From a bacterium (lineage in GTDB: Bacteria > SZUA-79 > Acidulodesulfobacterales > Acidulodesulfobacteraceae), in contig JAJYYS010000049.1 of the NCBI GenBank assembly GCA_021800745.1, positions 1 to 9,986 of the forward strand: a stretch of 9,986 bases of DNA. The letters are read 5' to 3'. The stretch's first letter is position 1. Each line of letters begins with the position of its first letter. The notes below the pieces were generated by a model. That model was not told the origin of the DNA, did not search any database, and worked only from the letters and a program-made list of their open reading frames with translations. The translations under genes were made by a program, and so were the position numbers. Positions 1-7,254 of the stretch are shown here, one piece after another.

Positions 1-930
1 GCTACCGGAGCGGGAAAAAGCGTTTTTATAAACACTTTAGTAATAAGCCTTCTTTTTAAGGCAAGCTACGAAGAGCTTAATTTTTTGATGATAGACCCTA
101 AAAGATTAGAATTGACGCCTTTTGAAAATCTGCCTCATCTTATAAGCGACGTCGTATATGATGCCAAAAAAGCAGGCATCGCTCTTAAATGGGCAGTATT
201 GGAAATGGAAGGCAGGTACAAAAAGATGCAGGCTGAAGGGGTTAAAAATATAGAACAGTTCAATGAAAAATTTAAAAAGCAGGGATTGAAACCCATGCCT
301 TATTTAGTAATTATAATAGATGAGTTAAGCGACCTGATGCTTACGAGTCCGAAAGACGTCGAAACTTCAATAATAAGGCTTTCCCAAATGGCTCGCGCCT
401 GCGGAATTCACCTTATAATCGCCACGCAGAGGCCCTCCGTTAACGTCGTCACCGGCGTTATTAAGGCGAACATGCCTTCGCGCATATCTTTTTTGGTTTC
501 CTCCAAGGTCGATTCCAGAACCATATTGGATTCGAACGGCGCCGAGGAACTGCTGGGTAACGGAGATATGCTTTTTATGCCGCCGGGACAGGGGAGGCTT
601 ACAAGAATTCACGGGTCCTATATTTCGGAAGAAGAGATTAAAAAGGCGCTGGATTTTATAACAGGAAAGAATTTTCCGTCTCAGAAAAACGAACTATTAA
701 TAAATGAGTTTGACAATACCGGTAATTTTGATAGAATAATTACGGACGATCCCGACGACGAAATATATAACGAGGTGCTGAATTTGGTTCAGTCAGAAGA
801 CGACGGCGAAAATATTTCGATATCATACGTGCAGAGAAGATTCAGGATAGGTTTTAACAGGGCGGCAAGAATAATAGAAAAAATGCAAAACGACGGAATT
901 TTAACAAAAAAAAGGAGACAGGGAAAATGA
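1..930 (+). CDS. ftsK: DNA translocase FtsK, C-terminal part (5' end outside the window)
   Basis: Septum-located ATP-driven DNA pump that moves the chromosome termini through the closing division site. The reading frame is open from base 1, so the N-terminal membrane region and the start codon lie upstream. Seen here: the Walker A motif (ATGAGKS, window residues 1-7), the Walker B strand ending in DE at residues 107-108, the family signature ATQRPSVNVVTGVIKANMPS, and the GAEELLGNGDMLFMPPG segment. The last 60 or so residues form the gamma winged-helix domain (YVQRRFRIGFNRAARIIEKM), which in FtsK reads the KOPS polarity sequences and contacts XerD. The protein ends in a short basic tail (TKKRRQGK) in place of the longer tail many FtsKs carry after the gamma domain. 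Its TGA overlaps the lolA start as ATGA, so the two genes are translationally linked. Identity is very secure; only the upstream extent is unknown. Confidence 0.97.
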   Translation, partial: ATGAGKSVFINTLVISLLFKASYEELNFLMIDPKRLELTPFENLPHLISDVVYDAKKAGIALKWAVLEMEGRYKKMQAEGVKNIEQFNEKFKKQGLKPMPYLVIIIDELSDLMLTSPKDVETSIIRLSQMARACGIHLIIATQRPSVNVVTGVIKANMPSRISFLVSSKVDSRTILDSNGAEELLGNGDMLFMPPGQGRLTRIHGSYISEEEIKKALDFITGKNFPSQKNELLINEFDNTGNFDRIITDDPDDEIYNEVLNLVQSEDDGENISISYVQRRFRIGFNRAARIIEKMQNDGILTKKRRQGK

Positions 931-1589
931 AAGCAGGGTTTTCAAAATTATTTATATCGTTTTTAATTTTATCATTGTTTGTTTCCATATATTTTACGCC
1001 TAAATCTTACGGCATATCCGATAATACGGTTAATAAAATCGAAGCGGAATATAAAAACGTTTATTCTATAAGCGCTTATTTTTACCAAAAAGAGATTATG
1101 CCCGGATATTCTCAGAATATGTCTTTTAAAGGTCGTTTTTATTACGAACGAAATAAGGGCATGGCATGGGTTTACGAATATCCTTTCCATAAGCGGCAGG
1201 TTTTAAAAAACGCAAGGCTTTATATCGTCAATAATCGAATCAAAAAAGTTACCGTCGTAAACGTAGGAAAAGAAAAGGGCGGCTTTCCGCCTAACGTAGT
1301 AAAAGTTATAGGCAGTTTGACCAAGTATTTCAGAGTGGAAAAGATTTCTAAAAATTCCGTTTTGGGGAAAATAGTTCTTGAATTGAAGCCGATAGCGATG
1401 CAGAGGGCAAAAAAAATATACGTAGGTTTCGGCGAAAAAAGCCTTAAAATAAAATCGCTTAAGATTATTACGCATCAGGGGCAGATAATAAATTTTATAT
1501 ATAAAAACGTTAAATTTAACGGGCGTATTAACGGCAAGGTTTTTAATATTCATTTTCCTTCTTATTATACGATAATAAAAGAAAACTAA
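927..1589 (+). CDS. lolA: Outer-membrane lipoprotein carrier protein LolA
   Basis: Periplasmic chaperone that accepts lipoproteins released by the LolCDE transporter and hands them to the outer membrane. The 220-residue product starts with a Sec signal peptide (basic start, hydrophobic core about residues 8-22, probable cleavage near SYG, residues 27-29). The mature part has the LolA features: an early 'VYSISAYFYQKE' strand, an 'F.GRFYYERNKGMAWVYEYP' segment, the 'LYIVNN' strand, and a C-terminal beta-rich region ending at IHFPS. In E. coli lolA also directly follows ftsK, and the same pairing is seen here. The start is supported by a Shine-Dalgarno sequence (AAAGGAG, 911-917, 9 nt upstream) and by the ATGA overlap with ftsK. 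Sequence conservation of LolA is modest, so the family call rests on length, signal peptide, motif order and neighbour. Confidence 0.88.
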   Translation: MKAGFSKLFISFLILSLFVSIYFTPKSYGISDNTVNKIEAEYKNVYSISAYFYQKEIMPGYSQNMSFKGRFYYERNKGMAWVYEYPFHKRQVLKNARLYIVNNRIKKVTVVNVGKEKGGFPPNVVKVIGSLTKYFRVEKISKNSVLGKIVLELKPIAMQRAKKIYVGFGEKSLKIKSLKIITHQGQIINFIYKNVKFNGRINGKVFNIHFPSYYTIIKEN

Positions 1590-1615
1590 TATCAATTTTA
1601 AATCGGGGATTAACT

Positions 1616-2101
1616 ATGCCATCTTTCGATATAGTATCCAAAGCAGACCTTCAGGAGGTCGATAATGCTGTCAATCAAACCGTCAAAGAAATAACTGGCA
1701 GGTATGATTTTAAAGGAACCAAAAGCGAAATAAAAAGGCAGGATAATATTATTACTCTTCTAGGCGACGACGATTATAAGCTTACCGCTTTAATAGATAT
1801 ACTTAAGGGAAAACTTATAAAGCGGGGTGTTTCGGTAAAATTTCTTGATTTTAAAAAAAAGGAAGAAGCATCGAAAGGAATGATGCGCCAAGAAGTTGAA
1901 ATTAAAGAAGGAGTCGATAAAGAGTCTTCTAAAAAAATAATTCAGGAAATAAAAAAAATAGCACCTAAAGCCGGAGTAGAGAATCTTAAAGACCATTTAA
2001 GAGTCAATTCCAAATCAAAGGACGAACTTCAGATTATAATTTCCCATTTAAAAGCTGTTCAGTTAGAAATAGAGCTTGTTTATACGAATTTCAGGGATTA
2101 A
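1616..2101 (+). CDS. yajQ: YajQ family nucleotide-binding protein (UPF0234)
   Basis: Small cytoplasmic protein of 161 residues, the usual length for the family. The N-terminus MPSFDIVSKADLQEVDNAVN and the following 'ITGRYDFKGTKSEI' are diagnostic of YajQ. The C-terminal half (DKESSKKIIQEIKKI ... LRVNSKSKDELQ) is the second ferredoxin-like repeat. Family members bind nucleotides, and a Xanthomonas homologue is a cyclic-di-GMP receptor that affects transcription; whether that holds here cannot be read from the sequence. It lies 26 bp after lolA on the same strand with no terminator between them, so it probably belongs to the ftsK-lolA transcript. A GGGGA stretch 5-12 bases before the ATG can serve as the ribosome site. 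Confidence 0.95.
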   Translation: MPSFDIVSKADLQEVDNAVNQTVKEITGRYDFKGTKSEIKRQDNIITLLGDDDYKLTALIDILKGKLIKRGVSVKFLDFKKKEEASKGMMRQEVEIKEGVDKESSKKIIQEIKKIAPKAGVENLKDHLRVNSKSKDELQIIISHLKAVQLEIELVYTNFRD

Positions 2102-2107
2102 AATATC

Positions 2108-2124
2108 TGCATAGTTTTTAGGCA
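2108..2124 (+). promoter_or_regulatory. NtrC-like enhancer site 1 upstream of glnB-glnA
   Basis: The 17-mer TGCATAGTTTTTAGGCA has the TGC-N11-GCA layout of the NtrC consensus (for example the strong E. coli glnA site). It matches the second site at 2138 in 15 of 17 positions. Its centre is about 115 bp upstream of the predicted sigma-54 transcription start, in the range used by enhancer-bound NtrC. It begins 6 bases after the yajQ stop codon. The inner arms are weaker than the enterobacterial ACC/GGT arms, so assignment to NtrC rather than another activator is inferred. Confidence 0.62.
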
Positions 2125-2137
2125 TTATTTTTTTGAT

Positions 2138-2154
2138 TGCATATTTTTTACGCA
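2138..2154 (+). promoter_or_regulatory. NtrC-like enhancer site 2 upstream of glnB-glnA
   Basis: The 17-mer TGCATATTTTTTACGCA is a second TGC-N11-GCA palindrome exactly 30 bp downstream of the first. That is about three helical turns, so two dimers would lie on the same DNA face, as at E. coli glnAp2. Its centre is about 85 bp upstream of the predicted sigma-54 start. Confidence 0.62.
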
Positions 2155-2158
2155 AAAA

Positions 2159-2202
2159 TGTATAAATAATTTATAATTTTCATAGTATTTGTATAAATAA
2201 TT
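2159..2202 (+). repeat. Pair of 13-bp direct repeats between the NtrC-like sites and the sigma-54 promoter
   Basis: TGTATAAATAATT occurs at 2159-2171 and again at 2190-2202, a 31-bp period. The second copy ends two bases before the -24 element. The repeats are AT-only apart from one G. They could bind a second regulator or promote DNA bending between enhancer and promoter; in DNA this AT-rich, chance similarity is also possible. Confidence 0.5.
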
Positions 2203-2203
2203 A

Positions 2204-2220
2204 TTGGCATATTTATTGCT
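2204..2220 (+). promoter_or_regulatory. Sigma-54 (RpoN) promoter for glnB-glnA
   Basis: TTGGCATATTTATTGCT matches the sigma-54 consensus (TTGGCAC-N5-TTGCW) in the GG of the -24 element, the GC of the -12 element and their spacing. The predicted start is near 2230-2231, leaving a leader of only about 13 nt that is mostly the ribosome site AAGGAGG (2233-2239). Location directly before PII and glutamine synthetase is the classical setting for nitrogen-limited, NtrC-driven transcription. Confidence 0.85.
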
Positions 2221-2231
2221 TTTAAATTTAA

Positions 2232-2582
<351 letters not shown>

Positions 2583-2639
2583 ATAACACTTTGTCATTAA
2601 TAAAATAAATCTTAATTTTTAAATTTTTTTGGAGGAGAA

Positions 2640-4052
2640 ATGACGGAAAATGAAGTAATGCAATTTATCAAAGAACAGGAGGTACAGTTTATCGATGTTA
2701 AGTTTTGCGACCTTTTAGGAACATGGCAGCATTTTACCGTGCCTGTAAGCGAAATTTCAAAGGATACTTTTAAAGACGGTTTCGGATTCGACGGTTCAAG
2801 CATAAGGGGCTGGCAGGCCATCGATGCATCCGATATGCTTATGATACCTGATGCTTCTACGGCGGTTATAGACAATTTTATAGAAGCAAAAACATTATCA
2901 CTGATATGTAATATTAAAGACCCCGTTACGGGAAAATTTTACGACAGGGACCCTCGTTATATAGCTCAGAAAGCCGAAAAATTTTTAAAATCTACAGGCA
3001 TTGCCGATACTGCTTATTTTGGACCGGAAGCGGAATTTTTTATATTCGACGACATAAGATACGACCAGACCTCTAACAGCGGATATTATTATATCGATTC
3101 CGAAGAAGGTACGTGGAATACAGGAAGAGACGAAATGCCTAACTTGGGGCATAAACCGAGGCATAAAGAAGGTTATTTCCCCGCTTCTCCGATAGATACC
3201 CAAACGGATATCAGGAACGAAATGGCGCTTGAACTTCAAAACGTAGGAATAAGGGTCGAAGCGGCCCACCACGAAGTTGCTACCGGCGGCCAGGCGGAAA
3301 TAGATATGAGATTCGATTCTTTAACCTCTATGGGCGATAATTTTATGTGGTTTAAATATATAATTAAAAACGTCGCAAGAAGATACGACAAGACCGCTAC
3401 TTTTATGCCGAAGCCGCTTTTCGGCGATAACGGTTCGGGTATGCACGTCCATCAGTCATTATGGAAAAACGGCCAGCCGCTATTCGCTGGCAAAGAATAT
3501 GCAGGATTGTCGGAAATGGGGCTTTATTATATCGGCGGCATATTAAAACACGCAAAAGCATTATGCGCTTTTACCAATTCCACTACAAACTCTTACAAAA
3601 GATTAGTTCCCGGTTTTGAAGCTCCGGTAAATTTTGTTTATTCTTCGAGAAACAGAAGCGCCGCAGTAAGAATTCCGATGTATTCCGCTTCGCCGAAGGC
3701 AAAGAGAATCGAATACAGGACGCCGGACCCCACCGCCAACGGATATATAGCTTTCTCGGCATTGCTTATGGCTGGATTAGACGGCATTAAAAATAAAATA
3801 AAGCCGGGTAATCCAGTGGATAAAGACCTATTTACTTTATCAAAAAAAGAACTTAAAAATATTCCGGTCGCCCCTGGCTCGCTCGAAGAAGCCCTTAAAG
3901 AACTCGAAAAAGACCATAAATTTTTACTTGAAGGAGGAGTATTTACCGAAGACTTGATACAGACATGGATTGAGCGGAAAATGGAAAACGACGTCAATCC
4001 CGTCCGTATGAGGCCGGTTCCTTACGAATTTGCGCTGTATTACGATGTTTAA
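2640..4052 (+). CDS. glnA: Glutamine synthetase type I (GSI-beta) with Phe at the adenylylation site
   Basis: Cytoplasmic dodecamer that makes glutamine from glutamate, ammonia and ATP. The 470-residue length and the extra segment around residues 141-182 ([19 protein letters not shown] ... GYFP) place it in the GSI-beta group. Visible active-site elements: the DGSS loop (51-54), metal-binding E130 and E132, E213, E220 in [12 protein letters not shown]269 and H271 in NGSGMHVH, the E328 flap in GFEAPV, R339/R344 in NRSAAVRIP, and E358/R360. All are present, so the enzyme should be active. The odd residue is F398: the segment DKDLFTL aligns without gaps to E. coli DKNLYDL, whose Tyr is the AMP acceptor for GlnE. 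TTT at 3831-3833 encodes it. Control by reversible adenylylation is therefore probably lost. The gene lies 57 bp after glnB, with ribosome site GGAGG 4 nt before the ATG and no hairpin between them, so the two are probably co-transcribed. Confidence 0.97.
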   Translation: MTENEVMQFIKEQEVQFIDVKFCDLLGTWQHFTVPVSEISKDTFKDGFGFDGSSIRGWQAIDASDMLMIPDASTAVIDNFIEAKTLSLICNIKDPVTGKFYDRDPRYIAQKAEKFLKSTGIADTAYFGPEAEFFIFDDIRYDQTSNSGYYYIDSEEGTWNTGRDEMPNLGHKPRHKEGYFPASPIDTQTDIRNEMALELQNVGIRVEAAHHEVATGGQAEIDMRFDSLTSMGDNFMWFKYIIKNVARRYDKTATFMPKPLFGDNGSGMHVHQSLWKNGQPLFAGKEYAGLSEMGLYYIGGILKHAKALCAFTNSTTNSYKRLVPGFEAPVNFVYSSRNRSAAVRIPMYSASPKAKRIEYRTPDPTANGYIAFSALLMAGLDGIKNKIKPGNPVDKDLFTLSKKELKNIPVAPGSLEEALKELEKDHKFLLEGGVFTEDLIQTWIERKMENDVNPVRMRPVPYEFALYYDV

Positions 4053-4096
4053 TTAAAAAAGATTTGTCTGAATATCGAAGATAAAATCGAAATTTA

Positions 4097-4137
4097 AACG
4101 GCGGACTTAAATTGAAATTTAATTTAAGTCCGCCGTT
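4097..4137. terminator. Perfect 17-bp hairpin between convergent glnA and ccdA, probably a bidirectional terminator
   Basis: Arms 4097-4113 and 4121-4137 pair perfectly over 17 bp with a 7-nt loop. The outer half is GC-rich (AACGGCGGAC) and the inner half is AT. On the plus side the tail (GTTCTATT) is only partly T-rich. On the minus side the tail reads TAAATTTCGATTTT. Its position between convergent genes supports a shared terminator. Confidence 0.8.
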
Positions 4138-4176
4138 GTTCTATTAAAACATAGAGACGGGAGTAGCGCACAAAGC

Positions 4177-4929
4177 TTATCCGTTATACGGTATATTATA
4201 ATGAAAAGTATTTCCGAAATATAAAGATATTACGGAAAGATAATTAAAAAATATCAGTATCCCGACGGCAATTAAAATTAACCCGCTTATTACAGAAATA
4301 GTTTTTATAAACGGTTTTATCTTTTTAAAAGCCGACAGAAATAAATTTAAAGATAAAGAGCTTATAAAAAAAGGAACTGCAAGACCCATTGCGTAAACAA
4401 AAAGCAGTTCCGCCCCTGCGACCGTATTGCGGAGGGTCGATGCGATAAAAAGAATGGAAGCGAGTATCGGTCCTATGCACGGCGTCCAAGCCGCCGCGAA
4501 TACGATACCCACTAGAGCCGAACCTATTAAACCGAAAGGTTTATTTTTAATGTTAACGGCGGCGTCCCTGTTCATAAACGACAGAAATTTTAGCTTATTA
4601 AATGCCCCGAGTATAAATAACCCCATAATTATAATAAATATTCCGGCTATTCTCATCAGCCATATAGAGTGAAGCAAATCCCCGACGGCGGTAGAAAATA
4701 CGCCCAGCAGAACAAATATTATCGTAAATCCCAGAATAAACATCAAAGAATGTTTAACTGCGGCAAATTTAGCCTTAGGGCTGTCCTGCCTAAGTTCGTC
4801 CATAGACAAGCCCGATATATAAGATAAATAAGACGGTATTAAAGGAAACACGCAGGGGCTTATGAAAGAAAACAATCCCGCGAGAAATGCTACGGCGAAT
4901 GAAACGTTTGGAGCAAAAAATGAATCCAT
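4177..4929 (-). CDS. ccdA: CcdA/DsbD-type cytochrome c biogenesis membrane protein
   Basis: Inner-membrane protein that carries reducing equivalents from cytoplasmic thioredoxin to periplasmic thiol proteins, for cytochrome c assembly or disulfide isomerisation. The 250 residues form about six hydrophobic segments. The only two cysteines are C26 in SPCVFPLIPSYLSYISG (first membrane segment) and C151 in AAWTPCIGPILASIL (fourth), the exact redox pair of the CcdA/DsbD core. It has neither the N-terminal nor the C-terminal thioredoxin-like domain of full DsbD, so it is the short CcdA form and needs a separate periplasmic partner, not found in the window. The start is supported by GAGG 9 nt upstream. 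It is convergent with glnA and divergent from the barrel gene. Whether it serves cytochrome c maturation or periplasmic disulfide control is not decided by the neighbours. Confidence 0.9.
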   Translation of the reverse strand: MDSFFAPNVSFAVAFLAGLFSFISPCVFPLIPSYLSYISGLSMDELRQDSPKAKFAAVKHSLMFILGFTIIFVLLGVFSTAVGDLLHSIWLMRIAGIFIIIMGLFILGAFNKLKFLSFMNRDAAVNIKNKPFGLIGSALVGIVFAAAWTPCIGPILASILFIASTLRNTVAGAELLFVYAMGLAVPFFISSLSLNLFLSAFKKIKPFIKTISVISGLILIAVGILIFFNYLSVISLYFGNTFHYNIPYNG

Positions 4930-4950
4930 AAATAATTACCTCAATAACAT

Positions 4951-4978
4951 TCTATAATATACCGCCGCCGCTTGTAAA
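4951..4978 (-). promoter_or_regulatory. Possible sigma-70 promoter for ccdA
   Basis: Reading the minus strand, TTTACA (4978-4973) and TATAGA (4956-4951) are 16 bp apart and end 22 bases before the ccdA start codon. The -10 element matches in only four positions, so this is a weak candidate. Confidence 0.3.
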
Positions 4979-5063
4979 TACATTTTTGTTTAAAACCACC
5001 TCTTATTGGAAAATAAAGTCATATTAAATAACGGCGGAATTTTTTTTAGGTTATACGACAAAA

Positions 5064-5093
5064 TTGACAGCGCGGAGGGATTGAGTTTATAAT
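5064..5093 (+). promoter_or_regulatory. Consensus-hexamer sigma-70 promoter abutting the barrel gene
   Basis: TTGACA at 5064-5069 and TATAAT at 5088-5093 are both perfect consensus hexamers, 18 bp apart. Transcription would start around 5100, only about 2 nt before the ATG at 5102. The resulting mRNA would be leaderless or nearly so, and no ribosome-binding sequence lies between the -10 box and the ATG. GGAGGG at 5074-5079 is inside the promoter spacer and 22 nt from the ATG, too far to act. Confidence 0.75.
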
Positions 5094-5101
5094 CTGTAAA
5101 T

Positions 5102-7063
5102 ATGGATAAACGGTTTATAATTTACATCCAATTATGTTTATTGTTCCTTTTACTATTCTCATTTAACGTCGTTTATGTTTACGGCGCTAAAAGCCTAAAA
5201 AAAATAAAATTTAAAGCTAAAATAAAAAAAGGGATTAAACTTTCATCCGTTATGCCAGCAGAAAAATTTTATGCGGACGTATTTGGAGGGTATGGGGATT
5301 TCGATACGAAAAAATACGGGTTTAATTTGAATACGGGCATATTGCAAAGCGGCATTATGCTATATATAAAAGCTCTGGAAAGTAATTCTAACGGATGGAT
5401 TCAAAACACGTCCGAAAGCAATAGAAACTATTACGCCGCTTTAAGAAAATATTACAACGGCAATAAATCCAATATTGCGTTTATATACGGAAACAATGAA
5501 GGCAGGGGTTACGTTTCGCAGGTATTTTCAAAATCCCTTGAAAATATTTACGGATACCAGTTTAATTTTCCGACGGGGCTGGCATATGTTTACAATAACG
5601 AATACAGATGGCATGCCGCATTAAGATGGAAGAATTATATAAATAAAAATGTTACTTTCGAAAACAAAGTTTTATACAGCTATAAAAGATATTTTAGAAA
5701 CAGTTACGCCAATCCTAATTTTCAACCGAACGAGCTTACCCTGCTTAACGGAGGTTATCTTCCTAATTCTTCGGTAAATTGGGCGGCGCCGACCCATCAG
5801 AATTCATATAATCCGGCGGCGGAATTCGGCTCTTCCTCATCTGGAACGGCTTACCATAATTTTATAGACAATATTGCCGAGATAGGCGACGCTCCTATGT
5901 TTATCGTGAAATTGCCTTTAAACAAGCTTAAATTGGGCGGAGATTTTTTGTCGTATTCAACAAGGTCGGCCGAGTTTTGGCACGGAAGCTACAATATGCC
6001 TGAAGGGGATATGTATAACGATGCATGGGACGAATATGACGCAATGTCTAATTATTCGGTATATGCGCAGGATAAAATTAAAATAATTCCTGAAAAATTT
6101 TTTATAGAGGCGGCTTTAAAATACCAAACAATTAAAAAAGTCGCAGACTATAAACCGGGTTATTATTACGCTGTAGGCGGAACCCTTTCTAATTTTTATA
6201 ATTACTGGCAGCCGTCTATATTAGCCGTCTATTACCCGGCTAAGATTGTCGAGATTTATGCCGTATGGGGCAAAACTGTCGGAGTTCCGCTGGTAGGGTC
6301 TAAGTATATTTCTGATAATTCCGAAACAGAGGAAGTTACGGAAAGCTACGACCCGTTAATGGCCGAAAAACCTCAAAACATAACGGATTATGAACTCGGG
6401 GCAAAATATTCGCATAAAAATCTTTTTTTAAGCGCAAATGTTTACAGAAAAGATTATAAAAATAAATTTAATTCCGTTTATAATCCGATTATAGGCGTTT
6501 CAGTATCTTTTAATTCAGGAAAGGCAAGGCGGGAAGGTTTTAAACTGTCGTCTAAATATAATATTAATAAAATATCCGGCATATTTGCGGATTACTCGTA
6601 TAATATCGCGCAATTCACGTCAAGTTTTACCGGAAATTACGGGTCGGTCTCGGCAGGGCAGTATGTGTCTTATATCCCTAAAGATTTAGCCGGTTTAGGG
6701 GGTTTTACCCAAGTTTTCGGAGCTTACCTAAAGATATGGGGTAGATATACGGGAACTCAATATGTTCCCGTAAGCGCTCAGACTAACGGGGTATATTACG
6801 ATATAAATCAAAATTATGAAATCGGCGGTTATTTTATTTTAAACGGTTATGCGTCGCGAAAATTCAATTTAAGCAAAATATCGTTATTAGACGGGGTCAA
6901 TCTTAAGACCGTAAAATTGTCGCTTTCGATGACCAATATTCTGAATAGGCGTTATAATTGGTGGTCGGACTATACTTACCCCGCTTCAGGCTCTAATCCT
7001 GTTCAGGAAGTTATGCCTGGCATGCCCAGATTTATTTATGCCCAGGCATCTTTCGGATTTTAA
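5102..7063 (+). CDS. TonB-dependent-receptor-like outer-membrane barrel protein lacking an evident plug domain
   Basis: The 653-residue product starts with a long hydrophobic Sec signal (residues 1-28, probable cleavage near VYG-AK). A very lysine-rich linker follows (9 Lys in residues 30-46). From about residue 57 the sequence is alternating, aromatic-rich beta strands to the end. The barrel shows TonB-receptor features: the first-strand pattern YADVFGGYGDFDTKKYGFNL, 'YSVYAQDKIKIIPEKFFIEAALKY', 'ITDYELGAKYSHKNLFLSANVYRKDYKNK', and the terminal 'SLSMTNILNRRYNWWS ... GMPRFIYAQASFGF' ending in Phe. What is missing is the roughly 120-150-residue plug with its LxxxPGV, IRG and DG motifs and any clear TonB box; only about 27 residues lie between signal and barrel. 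Upstream DNA holds only a 172-bp intergenic region, so the plug is not encoded just outside the start. The substrate is unknown. ATG 5102 is required to keep the signal peptide. Confidence 0.82.
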   Translation: MDKRFIIYIQLCLLFLLLFSFNVVYVYGAKSLKKIKFKAKIKKGIKLSSVMPAEKFYADVFGGYGDFDTKKYGFNLNTGILQSGIMLYIKALESNSNGWIQNTSESNRNYYAALRKYYNGNKSNIAFIYGNNEGRGYVSQVFSKSLENIYGYQFNFPTGLAYVYNNEYRWHAALRWKNYINKNVTFENKVLYSYKRYFRNSYANPNFQPNELTLLNGGYLPNSSVNWAAPTHQNSYNPAAEFGSSSSGTAYHNFIDNIAEIGDAPMFIVKLPLNKLKLGGDFLSYSTRSAEFWHGSYNMPEGDMYNDAWDEYDAMSNYSVYAQDKIKIIPEKFFIEAALKYQTIKKVADYKPGYYYAVGGTLSNFYNYWQPSILAVYYPAKIVEIYAVWGKTVGVPLVGSKYISDNSETEEVTESYDPLMAEKPQNITDYELGAKYSHKNLFLSANVYRKDYKNKFNSVYNPIIGVSVSFNSGKARREGFKLSSKYNINKISGIFADYSYNIAQFTSSFTGNYGSVSAGQYVSYIPKDLAGLGGFTQVFGAYLKIWGRYTGTQYVPVSAQTNGVYYDINQNYEIGGYFILNGYASRKFNLSKISLLDGVNLKTVKLSLSMTNILNRRYNWWSDYTYPASGSNPVQEVMPGMPRFIYAQASFGF

Positions 7064-7191
7064 GCATTTTGATTTTATAAGCCTGCAAATTGAATATTAA
7101 AATTTTGACGGCATAAATATGCGGTATAATTATAATATTAAACTTTAAAAATAGCCTTAAAATATTAAATCCATTTAAAAAATGACACATA

Positions 7192-7221
7192 TATAGCCCG
7201 CTGCAAACACAGCGGGCTATA
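7192..7221. terminator. 12-bp hairpin between convergent barrel gene and ssb, bidirectional terminator
   Basis: Arms 7192-7203 and 7210-7221 (core TAGCCCGCTG / CAGCGGGCTA) pair perfectly with a 6-nt loop. The minus-strand tail contains six T in a row, a good intrinsic terminator for ssb. The plus-strand tail (ATTAATTCTTT) is moderately T-rich and can serve the barrel gene. Confidence 0.85.
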
Positions 7222-7254
7222 ATTAATTCTTTAAATATTGGTATAAGGTAAAGG

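Noticed and set aside
2583..2639. Possible terminator, attenuator or glutamine-sensing RNA between glnB and glnA
   Set aside because: The 57 bp are AT-rich with no convincing hairpin or conserved RNA motif. It looks like a plain operon spacer.
3638..3997. Open frame on the minus strand inside glnA (and similar ones at 2612-2875 and 2985-3272)
   Set aside because: They lie fully or largely opposite glnA, have no family resemblance or ribosome site, and result from the codon pattern of the real gene.
4930..5101. Fur box or other iron-type operator before the barrel gene
   Set aside because: No GATAATGATAATCATTATC-like inverted repeat is visible, so iron control is not supported.
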